Shown: positions 1 to 5,062 of the stretch, piece by piece
Layout of the letters: the number at the start of each line of letters is the position of its first letter
How positions within the stretch are numbered: position 1 is the first letter of the stretch
Origin: Mycoplasmataceae bacterium
GTDB lineage: Bacteria; Bacillota_I; Bacilli_A; Mycoplasmatales; Mycoplasmoidaceae
DNA length: 7,482 bases
Direction of reading: 5' to 3'
Assembly (NCBI GenBank): GCA_031278855.1
Contig: JAITJR010000044.1
Location: 1 to 7,482 of the forward strand
Program-made: the position numbers and the translations under genes
Notes under the pieces: generated by a model
Told to the model about the DNA's origin: nothing
Seen by the model: only the letters and a program-made list of their open reading frames with translations
Database searches by the model: none

Positions 1-627
1 ACCTTAGCAGGATTCGCAGTTTCGGGCTGGCGGTATCAATTCACCCCTTATCTACCCTTAGTAGCACTTGCAATCGCCTACCTTAGTAAACAAATTATCT
101 TCGAACTTCGTTCACGACGCGCAATCTGCTTAACTTCAGCATTGATATTTACCATTATTTTTATGCAAACCATTCCGTCAAATTACAGTGTAGATTCGGC
201 TGGAAATCGACGAAATTATCAAACTATCGCAGTCTCCATCGATTCTTATTCCGATAGCCCTTACATTTTAACTTTGAGTGATTTAACCTCAGGTTCTTGG
301 GAACCCCAGATTCTAACTATTGCCCAGTCCCGCGCTATCCCCACGGGTAAATATTGGATTAGTTCTTTATACAAAAGTCAACAATCGCAACGTATCGATG
401 ATATTATCCACCGTAACGGAGATTTATTATTGATGCGTCCAATGGATGAAGGTGATGATTGCCAATTTTTCAACCCATCCACCAAACAATTTATTGAAGC
501 ACGTATTCCCGATTACGTACTGAATTATTACATAATCCGCACCGCCGACGTTGTCAATGCATATCCATTAGTATTACTGGAAAAACGCGCTCAACCCCTT
601 GATCCAAATTTTGAGTTAAACGTATAA
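1..627 (+). CDS. Membrane glycosyltransferase-like protein A, C-terminal 208 residues (5' end outside window)
   Basis: The frame is open from base 1, so the start lies upstream and 208 codons plus TAA are visible. The sequence aligns end to end with the C-terminal ~195 residues of the complete paralog at 5063-6601: shared blocks include YQFTPYL, KQIIFE, GKYWI(S/T)SLY, GDLLL(M/I)R, PDY(V/I)L and PLVLLEK. The first ~60 visible residues hold the last two hydrophobic membrane segments; the remaining ~150 form a soluble domain that probably faces outside the cytoplasm. By analogy with the intact paralog it is likely a polytopic GT-C-type sugar transferase or a relative; this is inference, since the catalytic first loop is not in the window. 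Unlike paralog C, which ends at EKCA, this protein carries an extra tail (QPLDPNFELNV) that recurs as a fragment at 4930-4971. The next paralog starts 95 bases downstream on the same strand. Confidence 0.85.
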   Translation, partial: TLAGFAVSGWRYQFTPYLPLVALAIAYLSKQIIFELRSRRAICLTSALIFTIIFMQTIPSNYSVDSAGNRRNYQTIAVSIDSYSDSPYILTLSDLTSGSWEPQILTIAQSRAIPTGKYWISSLYKSQQSQRIDDIIHRNGDLLLMRPMDEGDDCQFFNPSTKQFIEARIPDYVLNYYIIRTADVVNAYPLVLLEKRAQPLDPNFELNV

Positions 628-671
628 TTTCCGAAATCGGCCATTGGCGCTGAGCGAGGATTTGCTTACGA
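586..671. repeat. 86-bp direct repeat, left copy
   Basis: This covers the last 14 codons of gene A plus the start of the following intergenic region. It matches 4930-5015 at a constant offset of 4344 bases with three mismatches seen by eye. Weaker homology continues to about base 869 (paralog start regions). The two copies are in direct orientation and bracket the AT-rich cassette, so homologous recombination between them could delete it together with the B remnant. Confidence 0.9.
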
Positions 672-694
672 CCAAAGTTGAATTTAGTTAAAAT
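662..694 (+). promoter_or_regulatory. Possible promoter of paralog B (conserved upstream region)
   Basis: A TTGCTT at 662-667 and a TAAAAT at 689-694 lie 29 bases before the ATGATG start of the B remnant. The 21-base spacing is longer than ideal. The same elements and surrounding sequence recur upstream of paralog C (5006-5036) with 19-base spacing, and this conservation is the main support. No clear Shine-Dalgarno is seen between the -10-like element and the start. Confidence 0.3.
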
Positions 695-722
695 AGTTTG
701 GTGTCAGATATTTTCTTAACTG

Positions 723-887
723 ATGATGCGCTGGCAAATTAAGAAGTTTGTTGCTCCGGTTATTCTGCTAATTTGGATTACCGTATTCACTCTGTTCTTT
801 TGCCCTATCAGCCCGCTGGTTTATACAGTCGATTCCGATACTTCCGCAGCCGTTCTAAAGGGCCGCATTGATTCCATATTTCATTGA
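723..887 (+). pseudogene. Paralog B, N-terminal remnant of a membrane glycosyltransferase-like gene
   Basis: It starts with a double ATG, like the intact paralog at 5063, and encodes MMRWQIKKFV..., clearly homologous to residues 1-50 of that protein: shared WQIKKF, FTLFFC, SPLVYT and DSDTSAAVL. It includes the first membrane segment and the DSD motif of the first external loop. Homology stops after GRI at about base 870; a few non-homologous codons follow and a TGA ends the frame at 885-887, leaving 54 codons instead of ~510. The break coincides with the start of AT-rich DNA, so B was interrupted by the cassette. A weak resemblance of the next bases in another frame (I-P-Y-F-I-E against I-P-F-I-D) could mean the true junction lies slightly further right. 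Confidence 0.85.
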
Positions 888-904
888 ATTAGTTTGTATA
901 AATT

Positions 905-961
905 TTATTTATTATGTTTATAAGATTTATTTCTTTTATTACTTTCTCCCCATCTTTTTAT
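905..961 (-). pseudogene. Decayed copy of the small coupled ORF (copy 1)
   Basis: This stretch matches the first 18 codons of the 62-aa ORF at 1678-1866 (shared KRWGESNKRNKSY) and sits at the same position behind the first nucleotidyltransferase-like copy. Its start codon is ATA instead of ATG, and a TAA interrupts it after 18 codons. Homology to the other copy is lost at about base 906, close to the cassette edge. It is a broken duplicate. Confidence 0.7.
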
Positions 962-1673
962 ATTAATTTTTCTAGTGTTTTCATTTCTATATCATTCAAA
1001 TAAATCCCATGATCTTCAAAGTATTTTTTAACATCATCTATTTTATATTTTTCACCTAAAACTTCTTCAAAAATTATTTTCAGCATAAGTAGTTTTTCTG
1101 AGTTTGAATGGTGCAATTTAGATTTAAGTAAAAGTGGCACATCAAATGTAAAAACATCGATATTAGAAAATGAATATTCATCTAACGGAAACATCTCAGC
1201 TTCTTCGAAATCGTTTGCAAAATCCATAGAATCAGAATTGACATCAAGTCCAGAATCGCCAATTAGTTCTTGTATCTCTCTACTTATCCTAGTTATAATG
1301 TCAAAACCTTCAGTTGCAGCAGATTTTATTCCTTGCATTAATAATGCAGACCCTCCGACTACAATTAGCTCTAACCTAGTGCTTGGAGATTCTTCTCGTA
1401 TTCGCTCGTTCAAATCTTTTAATTTGTAATATATCGATTTTTCTGATTCCATTGTCCACTCCATTCTGTATTTAGGATTGTTCATAATTTTAAATTTATC
1501 TTTTATATCCCTCTGTATTTCAATGATATCCCCCGGCATATCCAGGCCAAGTTTTTTAAGCTTTAGAATATATGAACAGAATCGTAACCATGCCAAATAC
1601 ATATTTCTAGCTTCTTCTTTTGCTAATCTTTTATAATTTTTTACTCTGTCCATAAAATTACCTCTTTTATTTT
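906..1673 (-). repeat. Tandem duplication, copy 1 (nucleotidyltransferase-like gene plus start of small ORF)
   Basis: It matches 1811-2578 at a constant offset of 905 bases with no visible indels. The repeat covers the whole 231-aa gene, its ribosome-binding region and the first codons of the downstream small ORF. The copies have diverged by point changes, most densely in the part encoding residues 41-72. Confidence 0.9.
958..1653 (-). CDS. Nucleotidyltransferase-fold protein, duplicated gene copy 1 (degenerate DxD)
   Basis: 231 aa. Residues 1-90 are mostly charged and probably helical, with a KLKKL segment. Residues 95-125 carry the nucleotidyltransferase-like signature: hydrophobic strand, G100-G101-S102-A-L, then F-D118-I-I120. 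In active members of this superfamily (MNT, AbiEii, DUF6036-like) the position of I120 is normally Asp or Glu, so metal binding may be weakened or lost. A later acidic region (DFEEAE, residues 148-153) and F-D171-V-P-L-L-L-K-S-K-L resemble the C-terminal half of the 190-aa protein at 3015-3587. The ATG has an AGAGG 7 bases upstream. The gene starts 24 bases behind the 62-aa ORF, so it is probably the last gene of the - strand operon. It is 200/231 identical to copy 2 by eye count. A TA- or defence-related role is inference from family resemblance. Confidence 0.75.
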   Translation of the reverse strand: MDRVKNYKRLAKEEARNMYLAWLRFCSYILKLKKLGLDMPGDIIEIQRDIKDKFKIMNNPKYRMEWTMESEKSIYYKLKDLNERIREESPSTRLELIVVGGSALLMQGIKSAATEGFDIITRISREIQELIGDSGLDVNSDSMDFANDFEEAEMFPLDEYSFSNIDVFTFDVPLLLKSKLHHSNSEKLLMLKIIFEEVLGEKYKIDDVKKYFEDHGIYLNDIEMKTLEKLI

Positions 1674-1677
1674 ATTT

Positions 1678-1866
1678 TTATAGTTGGATGCCAAAACCAT
1701 GCATTATTAGAAGTCGCATATTTTTTTTCAATATCAATTCTATCTTTTTCTTATCTGTATCAATAGCAACTAATTTAAAAGTTGTATTCGCATATTTAGC
1801 TATTTTATAGTATTTATTATGTGTGTAAGATTTATTTCTTTTATTACTTTCTCCCCATCTTTTCAT
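1678..1866 (-). CDS. Small basic protein coupled to nucleotidyltransferase-like copy 2
   Basis: 62 aa, lysine-rich at the N-terminus (MKRWGESNKRNKSY) and ending in a hydrophobic stretch (LLIMHGFGIQL). Its ATG overlaps the TGA of the preceding gene in an ATGA arrangement (1863-1866), which favours translational coupling and supports it being a real gene. No known domain recognised. The equivalent ORF behind copy 1 has lost its start and is interrupted, so either only one partner is needed or both are decaying. It might be the small partner of a two-gene toxin-antitoxin-like unit, but nothing in the sequence proves this. Confidence 0.5.
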   Translation of the reverse strand: MKRWGESNKRNKSYTHNKYYKIAKYANTTFKLVAIDTDKKKIELILKKNMRLLIMHGFGIQL

Positions 1867-2578
1867 ATTAATTTTTCTAGTGTTTTCATTTCTATATCAT
1901 TCAAATAAACCCCATGATCTTCAAAATATTTTTTAACATCATCTATTTTATATTTTTCACCTAAAACTTCTTCAAAAATTATTTTCAGCATAAGTAGTTT
2001 TTCTGGATTTGAATGATGCAATTTAGATTTAAGTAAAAGTGGCACATCGAATGTAAAAACATCTATATTAGAAAATGAATATTCATCTAACAGAAACATC
2101 TCGGCTTCTTCGAAATCGTTTGCAAAATCCATAAAATCAGAATTAATATCAAGGCCAGAATCGCCAATTAGTTCTTGCGTATCTCTACTTATCCTAGCTA
2201 TAATGTCAAAATTTTCAGTTGCAGCAGATTTTATTCCTTGCATTAATAAAGCAGACCCTCCAACTACAACTAGCTCTAGCCTAGCGCCTGGGGATTTTTC
2301 TCGTATTCGCTCATTCAAATCTTTTAATTTGTAATATATTGATTCTTTTGATTCCATTTTCCAATCCTTTCCGTATTTAGGATTTCTTATAGTGTTAAAT
2401 TTATTTTTTATATCTTTTTGTATATCTAAAATATCATTTGGCATATCCAGGCCAAGTTTTTTAAGCTTTAGAATATATGAGCAGAATCGTAACCATGCCC
2501 AATACATATTTTCAGCTTCTTCTTTTGCTAATCTTTTATAATTTTCTACTCTGTCCATAAAATTATATCCTTTATATT
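1811..2578 (-). repeat. Tandem duplication, copy 2
   Basis: Partner of 906-1673 at a constant offset of 905 bases. On the outer side, homology fades just upstream of the gene start, within the 30 bases between it and the TnpB fragment; on the inner side it ends within the 62-aa ORF. The non-repeated bases 1674-1810 hold the rest of that ORF. Confidence 0.9.
1863..2558 (-). CDS. Nucleotidyltransferase-fold protein, duplicated gene copy 2 (degenerate DxD)
   Basis: 231 aa from the ATG at 2558, which aligns with the start of copy 1 (MDRV-NYKRLAKEEA) and has an AAAGGA upstream. An in-frame TTG ten codons earlier (2588) lies before this ribosome site and is not favoured. It carries the same signature as copy 1: VVGGSALLMQG at 98-108 and F-D118-I-I, so the second acidic residue of DxD is again missing. 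The last 89 residues differ from copy 1 at only three positions, while residues 41-72 hold 15 of the 31 differences. Two intact reading frames with substitutions and no frameshift suggest both were kept by selection. It is followed by the coupled 62-aa ORF (4-base overlap) and preceded by the TnpB fragment. Enzymatic activity is uncertain; a non-catalytic or antitoxin-like role is possible. Confidence 0.75.
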   Translation of the reverse strand: MDRVENYKRLAKEEAENMYWAWLRFCSYILKLKKLGLDMPNDILDIQKDIKNKFNTIRNPKYGKDWKMESKESIYYKLKDLNERIREKSPGARLELVVVGGSALLMQGIKSAATENFDIIARISRDTQELIGDSGLDINSDFMDFANDFEEAEMFLLDEYSFSNIDVFTFDVPLLLKSKLHHSNPEKLLMLKIIFEEVLGEKYKIDDVKKYFEDHGVYLNDIEMKTLEKLI

Positions 2579-2588
2579 TCTTCAACAA

Positions 2589-2984
2589 TTATTCTGTTGA
2601 TTGCGATAATTCCTTGAAATCATCGCTAGTTAACACTTCGGCCTTACTGCTTTTACGTTCTACGGCCAATATATCCGCGGCTAATCCTCTAACTAAAATA
2701 TTTTTAGCTGCATTGATATCTGCTTGTTCCATATAACCACATTTTATACATCTAAAAGAATATTGGTTCTCTCTACTTTTAGGCTCGTTATGGCCACATT
2801 TAGAGCATGCAGAACTAGTCCATGCTGGATTAACAAAGCATAATTTTTTATTTGCTAATTCAGATTTATATTTTAAAATATCTCGAAATCTTCCTATAGC
2901 AGCATTCCCCCAATTATAATTCATTTTTGTATGCACCCATTTACCATATATATTTTTCTGTTCTTTAATCTTTTTCAAATTCAT
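2589..2984 (-). pseudogene. tnpB: IS200/IS605-type TnpB (OrfB), C-terminal fragment
   Basis: 131 aa against ~350-450 aa for a full TnpB. It retains the zinc ribbon (C60-x2-C63 and C79-x2-C82) and the RuvC-III motif A-D89-I-N-A-A-K-N-I, plus the preceding helix region (GRFRDILKYKSELANKKL) and a typical C-terminal tail. The N-terminal domain, the RuvC-I Asp and the RuvC-II Glu are absent, so it cannot be an active RNA-guided nuclease. The ATG at 2984 has a good AAGGA 5 bases upstream, so a short zinc-ribbon protein could still be translated, or this may be a chance start. The next gene's start codon lies only 30 bases after its stop, leaving no room for the usual right end and guide RNA. No TnpA is present. 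Confidence 0.85.
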
Positions 2985-3014
2985 TTTTTCCTTATAAAAA
3001 AATAGGATATTTAA

Positions 3015-3587
3015 TCATAGTAACGTTTTTAGATATGTGTAAAAATTCTCATCTATAACAATATCTTCGGAAACTTGTTTGAGATCTTCGAATGTAAGAT
3101 GCCTTGCCTTAATAATTTCTTTTATATCTTCTATGTCCTTCGGTCGTCGTAAATCATATCTCTCAGCCATCCACTCAGTTTCTACAGCAAAGATTTTCAT
3201 TTTAAGTAAGGACATAATGTCTAAGTAATAAATAGTAATCACATGCAAGTAGATGGGTTTCTTAAATTTAAGTTTACCGAATAGCATCTCGACATCTTTA
3301 AAATCTTCTGTTTGCCCCAACGCATGATTTATCCATCCTATAGGTAATCCAAAGTCGATTGCTACATCTTTAATTACTTGGTTCACTTCAACTGAAAAAT
3401 CAGAATCCCCTCCGAACAAGTCAATATCTGTGTAGGCGTTAGGGTTTGGGCGAATTTTGTTAAGTAAAAGTGCAAACCCTCCATAGACTTTGATATCAAA
3501 TGGCTTGACGCCTAATTTAAAAAGCCTTTCATCTAGTTCCAATAGAGCCTTGCCTATTGATATGTTTTCTATCCCCTCAATATTCAT
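3015..3587 (-). CDS. Nucleotidyltransferase-like protein (AbiEii/DUF6036-like), intact motif
   Basis: 190 aa. A hydrophobic strand leads to G36-G37-F-A-L-L-L, then after ~16 residues T-D54-I-D56-L-F. This fits the nucleotidyltransferase superfamily pattern hG[GS]...DhD, with both metal-binding acids present. The C-terminal half has LLKMKIFAVETE (residues 127-138) and R-R-P-K-D151-I-E-D154-I, matching the K...KD..D pattern of AbiEii/DUF6036-type proteins. In such systems the enzyme can act as a toxin that modifies tRNA or other targets with nucleotides; whether this one does is inference. Its ATG lies inside the end of the 91-aa gene (11-base overlap) and no separate ribosome site is seen, so translation is probably coupled. 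The internal layout (GL..., then EDF-x-x-x-E) resembles the duplicated 231-aa proteins, suggesting common ancestry, though these lack the second Asp. Confidence 0.7.
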   Translation of the reverse strand: MNIEGIENISIGKALLELDERLFKLGVKPFDIKVYGGFALLLNKIRPNPNAYTDIDLFGGDSDFSVEVNQVIKDVAIDFGLPIGWINHALGQTEDFKDVEMLFGKLKFKKPIYLHVITIYYLDIMSLLKMKIFAVETEWMAERYDLRRPKDIEDIKEIIKARHLTFEDLKQVSEDIVIDENFYTYLKTLL

Positions 3588-3852
3588 ATTTTAAACTTCG
3601 TCTATAATTTTCATCAGCTATCCAACCAAGTTGTTCACTAGAAAAACCATTTTTATTCTTTCTAAGATAAAGAATTGTGTAGGGAAGGAATTGGTTGAGC
3701 ATATTCCCATATTGCCTAAGAAAGTCTTTCTTATCGTTAAGTTTAAATAAACCATTGCCCATTTGAGAAGTATTCCACATGTTCATAACTATATCATTTA
3801 GTTTAATCCCAGCATCTGTTTGCAGTGAGGGGGTCTTAAAATCTTTAAACAT
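3577..3852 (-). CDS. Small protein coupled to the nucleotidyltransferase-like gene
   Basis: 91 aa, no recognised domain and no membrane segment. Mixed polar sequence with a probable helical N-terminal half (KLNDIVMNMWN) and an aromatic, positively charged end (ADENYRRSLKYEY). The last 11 bases overlap the start of the 190-aa nucleotidyltransferase-like gene, the layout expected for an antitoxin or regulator placed ahead of its toxin. It does not resemble AbiEi, which is longer and has a winged helix. The start is preceded by an A-rich stretch (AAAAAAAAGAT) that is only a weak ribosome site. The 99-base gap upstream (3853-3951) is the likeliest place for a promoter, but no convincing -35/-10 pair was found there. 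Confidence 0.6.
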   Translation of the reverse strand: MFKDFKTPSLQTDAGIKLNDIVMNMWNTSQMGNGLFKLNDKKDFLRQYGNMLNQFLPYTILYLRKNKNGFSSEQLGWIADENYRRSLKYEY

Positions 3853-3951
3853 ATCTTTTTTTTATTCGTGAAATATTGGACATCGGCAATTTTATTATTA
3901 ACAAAATGTTTTTCGATTTATTTGAGATTAAATATCTTTTGTACAAATGTG

Positions 3952-4332
3952 TTAATTCCCTTTCAAAATATATTTGTGCTGATTACAATATTCCAAGAAA
4001 GCTTGTTCTTCTCCAGCATGCTTCAATGCCCATAAAGATTCATCTAATGCAGAATCATCTGTAGGATTACACATCATATCGTACACAGCTTTAAATTTAT
4101 CTACATAAAAGATTTTAGAAATTGGGTCATAAATTTTTCTTCCTTTAAAACCAGTGTTAATATATGAAACTATAGGAGAAACATCCATGACTGTCTCTTG
4201 AAATAGACCAGATTCGACTTCTATGTAATACGGAGAAGCTGAGCACAAGTTATGGAAAAATCCAGCATTAATTCCAGTGATTGTGAAATTAGATCCAGAG
4301 TAAATTGTGAGTAAATAGTTTTTCAAAACCAT
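3952..4332 (-). CDS. Hypothetical protein, second gene of an overlapping pair
   Basis: 126 aa, unrecognised. The N-terminal half is rich in aromatic and beta-prone residues (NYLLTIYSGSNFTITGI, SPYYIEVESGLF); the C-terminal half is more helical and acidic (DDSALDESLWALKHAGEEQ) and ends in a basic tail. No signal peptide or membrane segment is evident. Its ATG lies 10 bases inside the end of the preceding gene (4323-4332), implying translational coupling and a functional link. A toxin-antitoxin or effector-immunity pair would fit the size and layout, but no motif supports a specific function. A short + strand open frame overlaps it and is discounted. Confidence 0.6.
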   Translation of the reverse strand: MVLKNYLLTIYSGSNFTITGINAGFFHNLCSASPYYIEVESGLFQETVMDVSPIVSYINTGFKGRKIYDPISKIFYVDKFKAVYDMMCNPTDDSALDESLWALKHAGEEQAFLEYCNQHKYILKGN

Positions 4333-4625
4333 CTTCCTTCTCTATAATGTGAAGAATCAAGGATATTATCATCTAATAATCCAGTTATTAATACTTGAAA
4401 ATCAAAAACGCTTTGTAATTTTGGCTTGGGTCTGAAATTCTTAGCACATTGTATTGCCTTATTTATTGAATCTTCATCTTTCCAATTTACTCCACTTAAT
4501 TTTAGTCCTTCATCTTCTATCCAACTAAGTATTTGAGCTTTTGTTGCATTTGGATAAAAATTATCTAAAGCAATAAACACATCAACTAAATCTTTAAATC
4601 TTCTATCAATGATTTCATCTTCCAT
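4323..4625 (-). CDS. Hypothetical acidic protein, first gene of an overlapping pair
   Basis: 100 aa from the ATG at 4625. An in-frame ATG five codons upstream (4640) is possible, but the later one has a purine-rich AAAGAG at good spacing while the earlier has no ribosome site. The protein is acidic and probably alpha-helical (DRRFKDLVDVFIALDNFYP, then AQILSWIEDEGLKLSG), with a short basic patch KNFRPKPK. No known domain recognised. It overlaps the next gene by 10 bases. It follows a 71-base AT-rich gap (4641-4711) containing a TATAAA-like element on the - strand, which may hold the promoter for this part of the cassette. Confidence 0.55.
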   Translation of the reverse strand: MEDEIIDRRFKDLVDVFIALDNFYPNATKAQILSWIEDEGLKLSGVNWKDEDSINKAIQCAKNFRPKPKLQSVFDFQVLITGLLDDNILDSSHYREGRWF

Positions 4626-4711
4626 AATTTTCTCTTTCATTATGATATTAATTAATCTATTTTATAATAAAATGAATTTTCATGAGTTTTCTTTTTAAAT
4701 TTTTACTTAAT

Positions 4712-4951
4712 TTAATCTAAATTATATTCATAATCATCCACATATTTAGAAACATCGAGGCCTTGTTCTAAACCAAGTCTTATATGTTTCATTTGGTCCC
4801 AATCATATCTAGGATCTGCATAGATAGACACATCAATCTTTTTTTCTAACCCATATTTTATTTGTTGCATTTGCGCACTATCATATTTAGGGTCTGCGTA
4901 GATAGATACATCAAGGCCAGCTTTTAAAGCGCGCTCAACCTCTTGATCCAA
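4712..4951 (-). CDS. 26-residue-repeat protein, N-terminally truncated at the cassette edge
   Basis: The open frame gives up to 79 aa from a TTG at 4951; no ATG is available near the edge. It consists of 26-residue repeats with the pattern LDVS-x-YAD-P-x-YD...QM...I...GLE, with Asp at residues 14, 40 and 66 marking the register; two full repeats and a partial third ending in DDYEYNLD. Similar QM-x-x-I-x-x-GLE-x-GLDVS-x-YADP repeats are familiar from uncharacterised proteins of Firmicutes mobile elements; I know of no function. The first ~7 residues are encoded by the antisense of paralog B's 3' remnant, so they are not native: the true N-terminus was lost when the cassette joined the host DNA. 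Whether it is expressed is doubtful. Confidence 0.5.
   Translation of the reverse strand: MDQEVERALKAGLDVSIYADPKYDSAQMQQIKYGLEKKIDVSIYADPRYDWDQMKHIRLGLEQGLDVSKYVDDYEYNLD
4763..4918 (-). repeat. Two 78-bp in-frame coding repeats
   Basis: Two consecutive 78-base units encode residues 12-63 of the truncated repeat protein; a partial third unit follows to about 4742. Shared nucleotide blocks such as the ones coding for DVSIYADP are visible in both full units. Because the unit is a multiple of three and in frame, this is protein repeat structure, not a CRISPR or an integration site. Confidence 0.8.
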
Positions 4952-4971
4952 ATTTTGAGTTAAACGTATAA
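4930..4971 (+). pseudogene. 3' remnant of paralog B (last 13 codons and stop)
   Basis: Thirteen codons plus TAA encode RAQPLDPNFELNV, identical to the tail of protein A and absent from protein C. Nothing upstream continues the frame as a membrane protein; AT-rich cassette sequence begins immediately. Together with the N-terminal remnant at 723-887, this is best read as the two ends of one lost paralog, though a partial duplication of gene A's tail is possible. Confidence 0.75.
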
Positions 4972-5015
4972 TTTCCTAAATCGGCCATTGTCGCTGAGCG
5001 AGGATTTGCTTACGA
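4930..5015. repeat. 86-bp direct repeat, right copy
   Basis: Partner of 586-671 with three mismatches seen by eye. It sits immediately outside the right edge of the AT-rich cassette, and weaker homology continues through the upstream region and first codons of paralog C. Confidence 0.9.
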
Positions 5016-5036
5016 GGGAGGAAATTTAGTTAAAAT
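5006..5036 (+). promoter_or_regulatory. Possible promoter of paralog C
   Basis: TTGCTT (5006-5011) and TAAAAT (5031-5036, one mismatch to the -10 consensus) are 19 bases apart. Transcription from here would begin about 20 bases before the ATG at 5063. The region is conserved upstream of paralog B. A GAGG at 5041-5044 is too far from the start to be a normal Shine-Dalgarno. Confidence 0.35.
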
Positions 5037-5062
5037 ATTTGAGGTGTCGAATATTTTGCTAA

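Larger units (their letters stand above)
871..4929. other. AT-rich inserted cassette replacing the body of paralog B
   Basis: About 4.06 kb between the broken N-terminal and C-terminal remnants of a membrane-protein paralog. By eye its GC content is around a quarter, against nearly half in the flanking genes. All its genes lie on the - strand, opposite the host genes, and several have recognisable Shine-Dalgarno sequences, which the host genes lack. It carries nucleotidyltransferase-like genes, unknown small genes and a TnpB fragment. Both edges cut genes: a decayed small ORF at the left and an N-terminally truncated repeat protein at the right. No terminal inverted repeat or target-site duplication typical of a transposon was seen. 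The junctions are inferred from where homology stops and could be off by tens of bases on the left. Confidence 0.8.

Noticed and set aside
1238..1429. Open frame on the + strand inside the nucleotidyltransferase-like copy 1
   Set aside because: It lies wholly antisense to a conserved duplicated gene, has no recognisable domain, and is not preserved as a meaningful protein in the second copy.
2556..2588. TTG start at 2588 adding ten residues to nucleotidyltransferase-like copy 2
   Set aside because: The ATG at 2558 aligns with copy 1's start and has its own AAAGGA, which lies inside the proposed extension.
2589..2984. Active RNA-guided TnpB nuclease with guide RNA
   Set aside because: RuvC-I and RuvC-II residues are missing and the next gene starts 30 bases after the stop, leaving no room for the usual right-end guide RNA.
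3876..4064. Open frame on the + strand overlapping the start of the 3853-3951 gap and the 126-aa gene
   Set aside because: Half of it is antisense to a gene in an overlapping pair; there is no ribosome site and its composition is simply AT-rich.
4742..4918. CRISPR-like spaced repeats
   Set aside because: The 78-base period is in frame and encodes a 26-residue protein repeat with diverging units; there are no unique spacers between constant repeats.
871..4929. A complete composite transposon or IS
   Set aside because: No terminal inverted repeats or clear target duplication were seen, the only transposase-type gene is a TnpB fragment, and both edges cut through genes.
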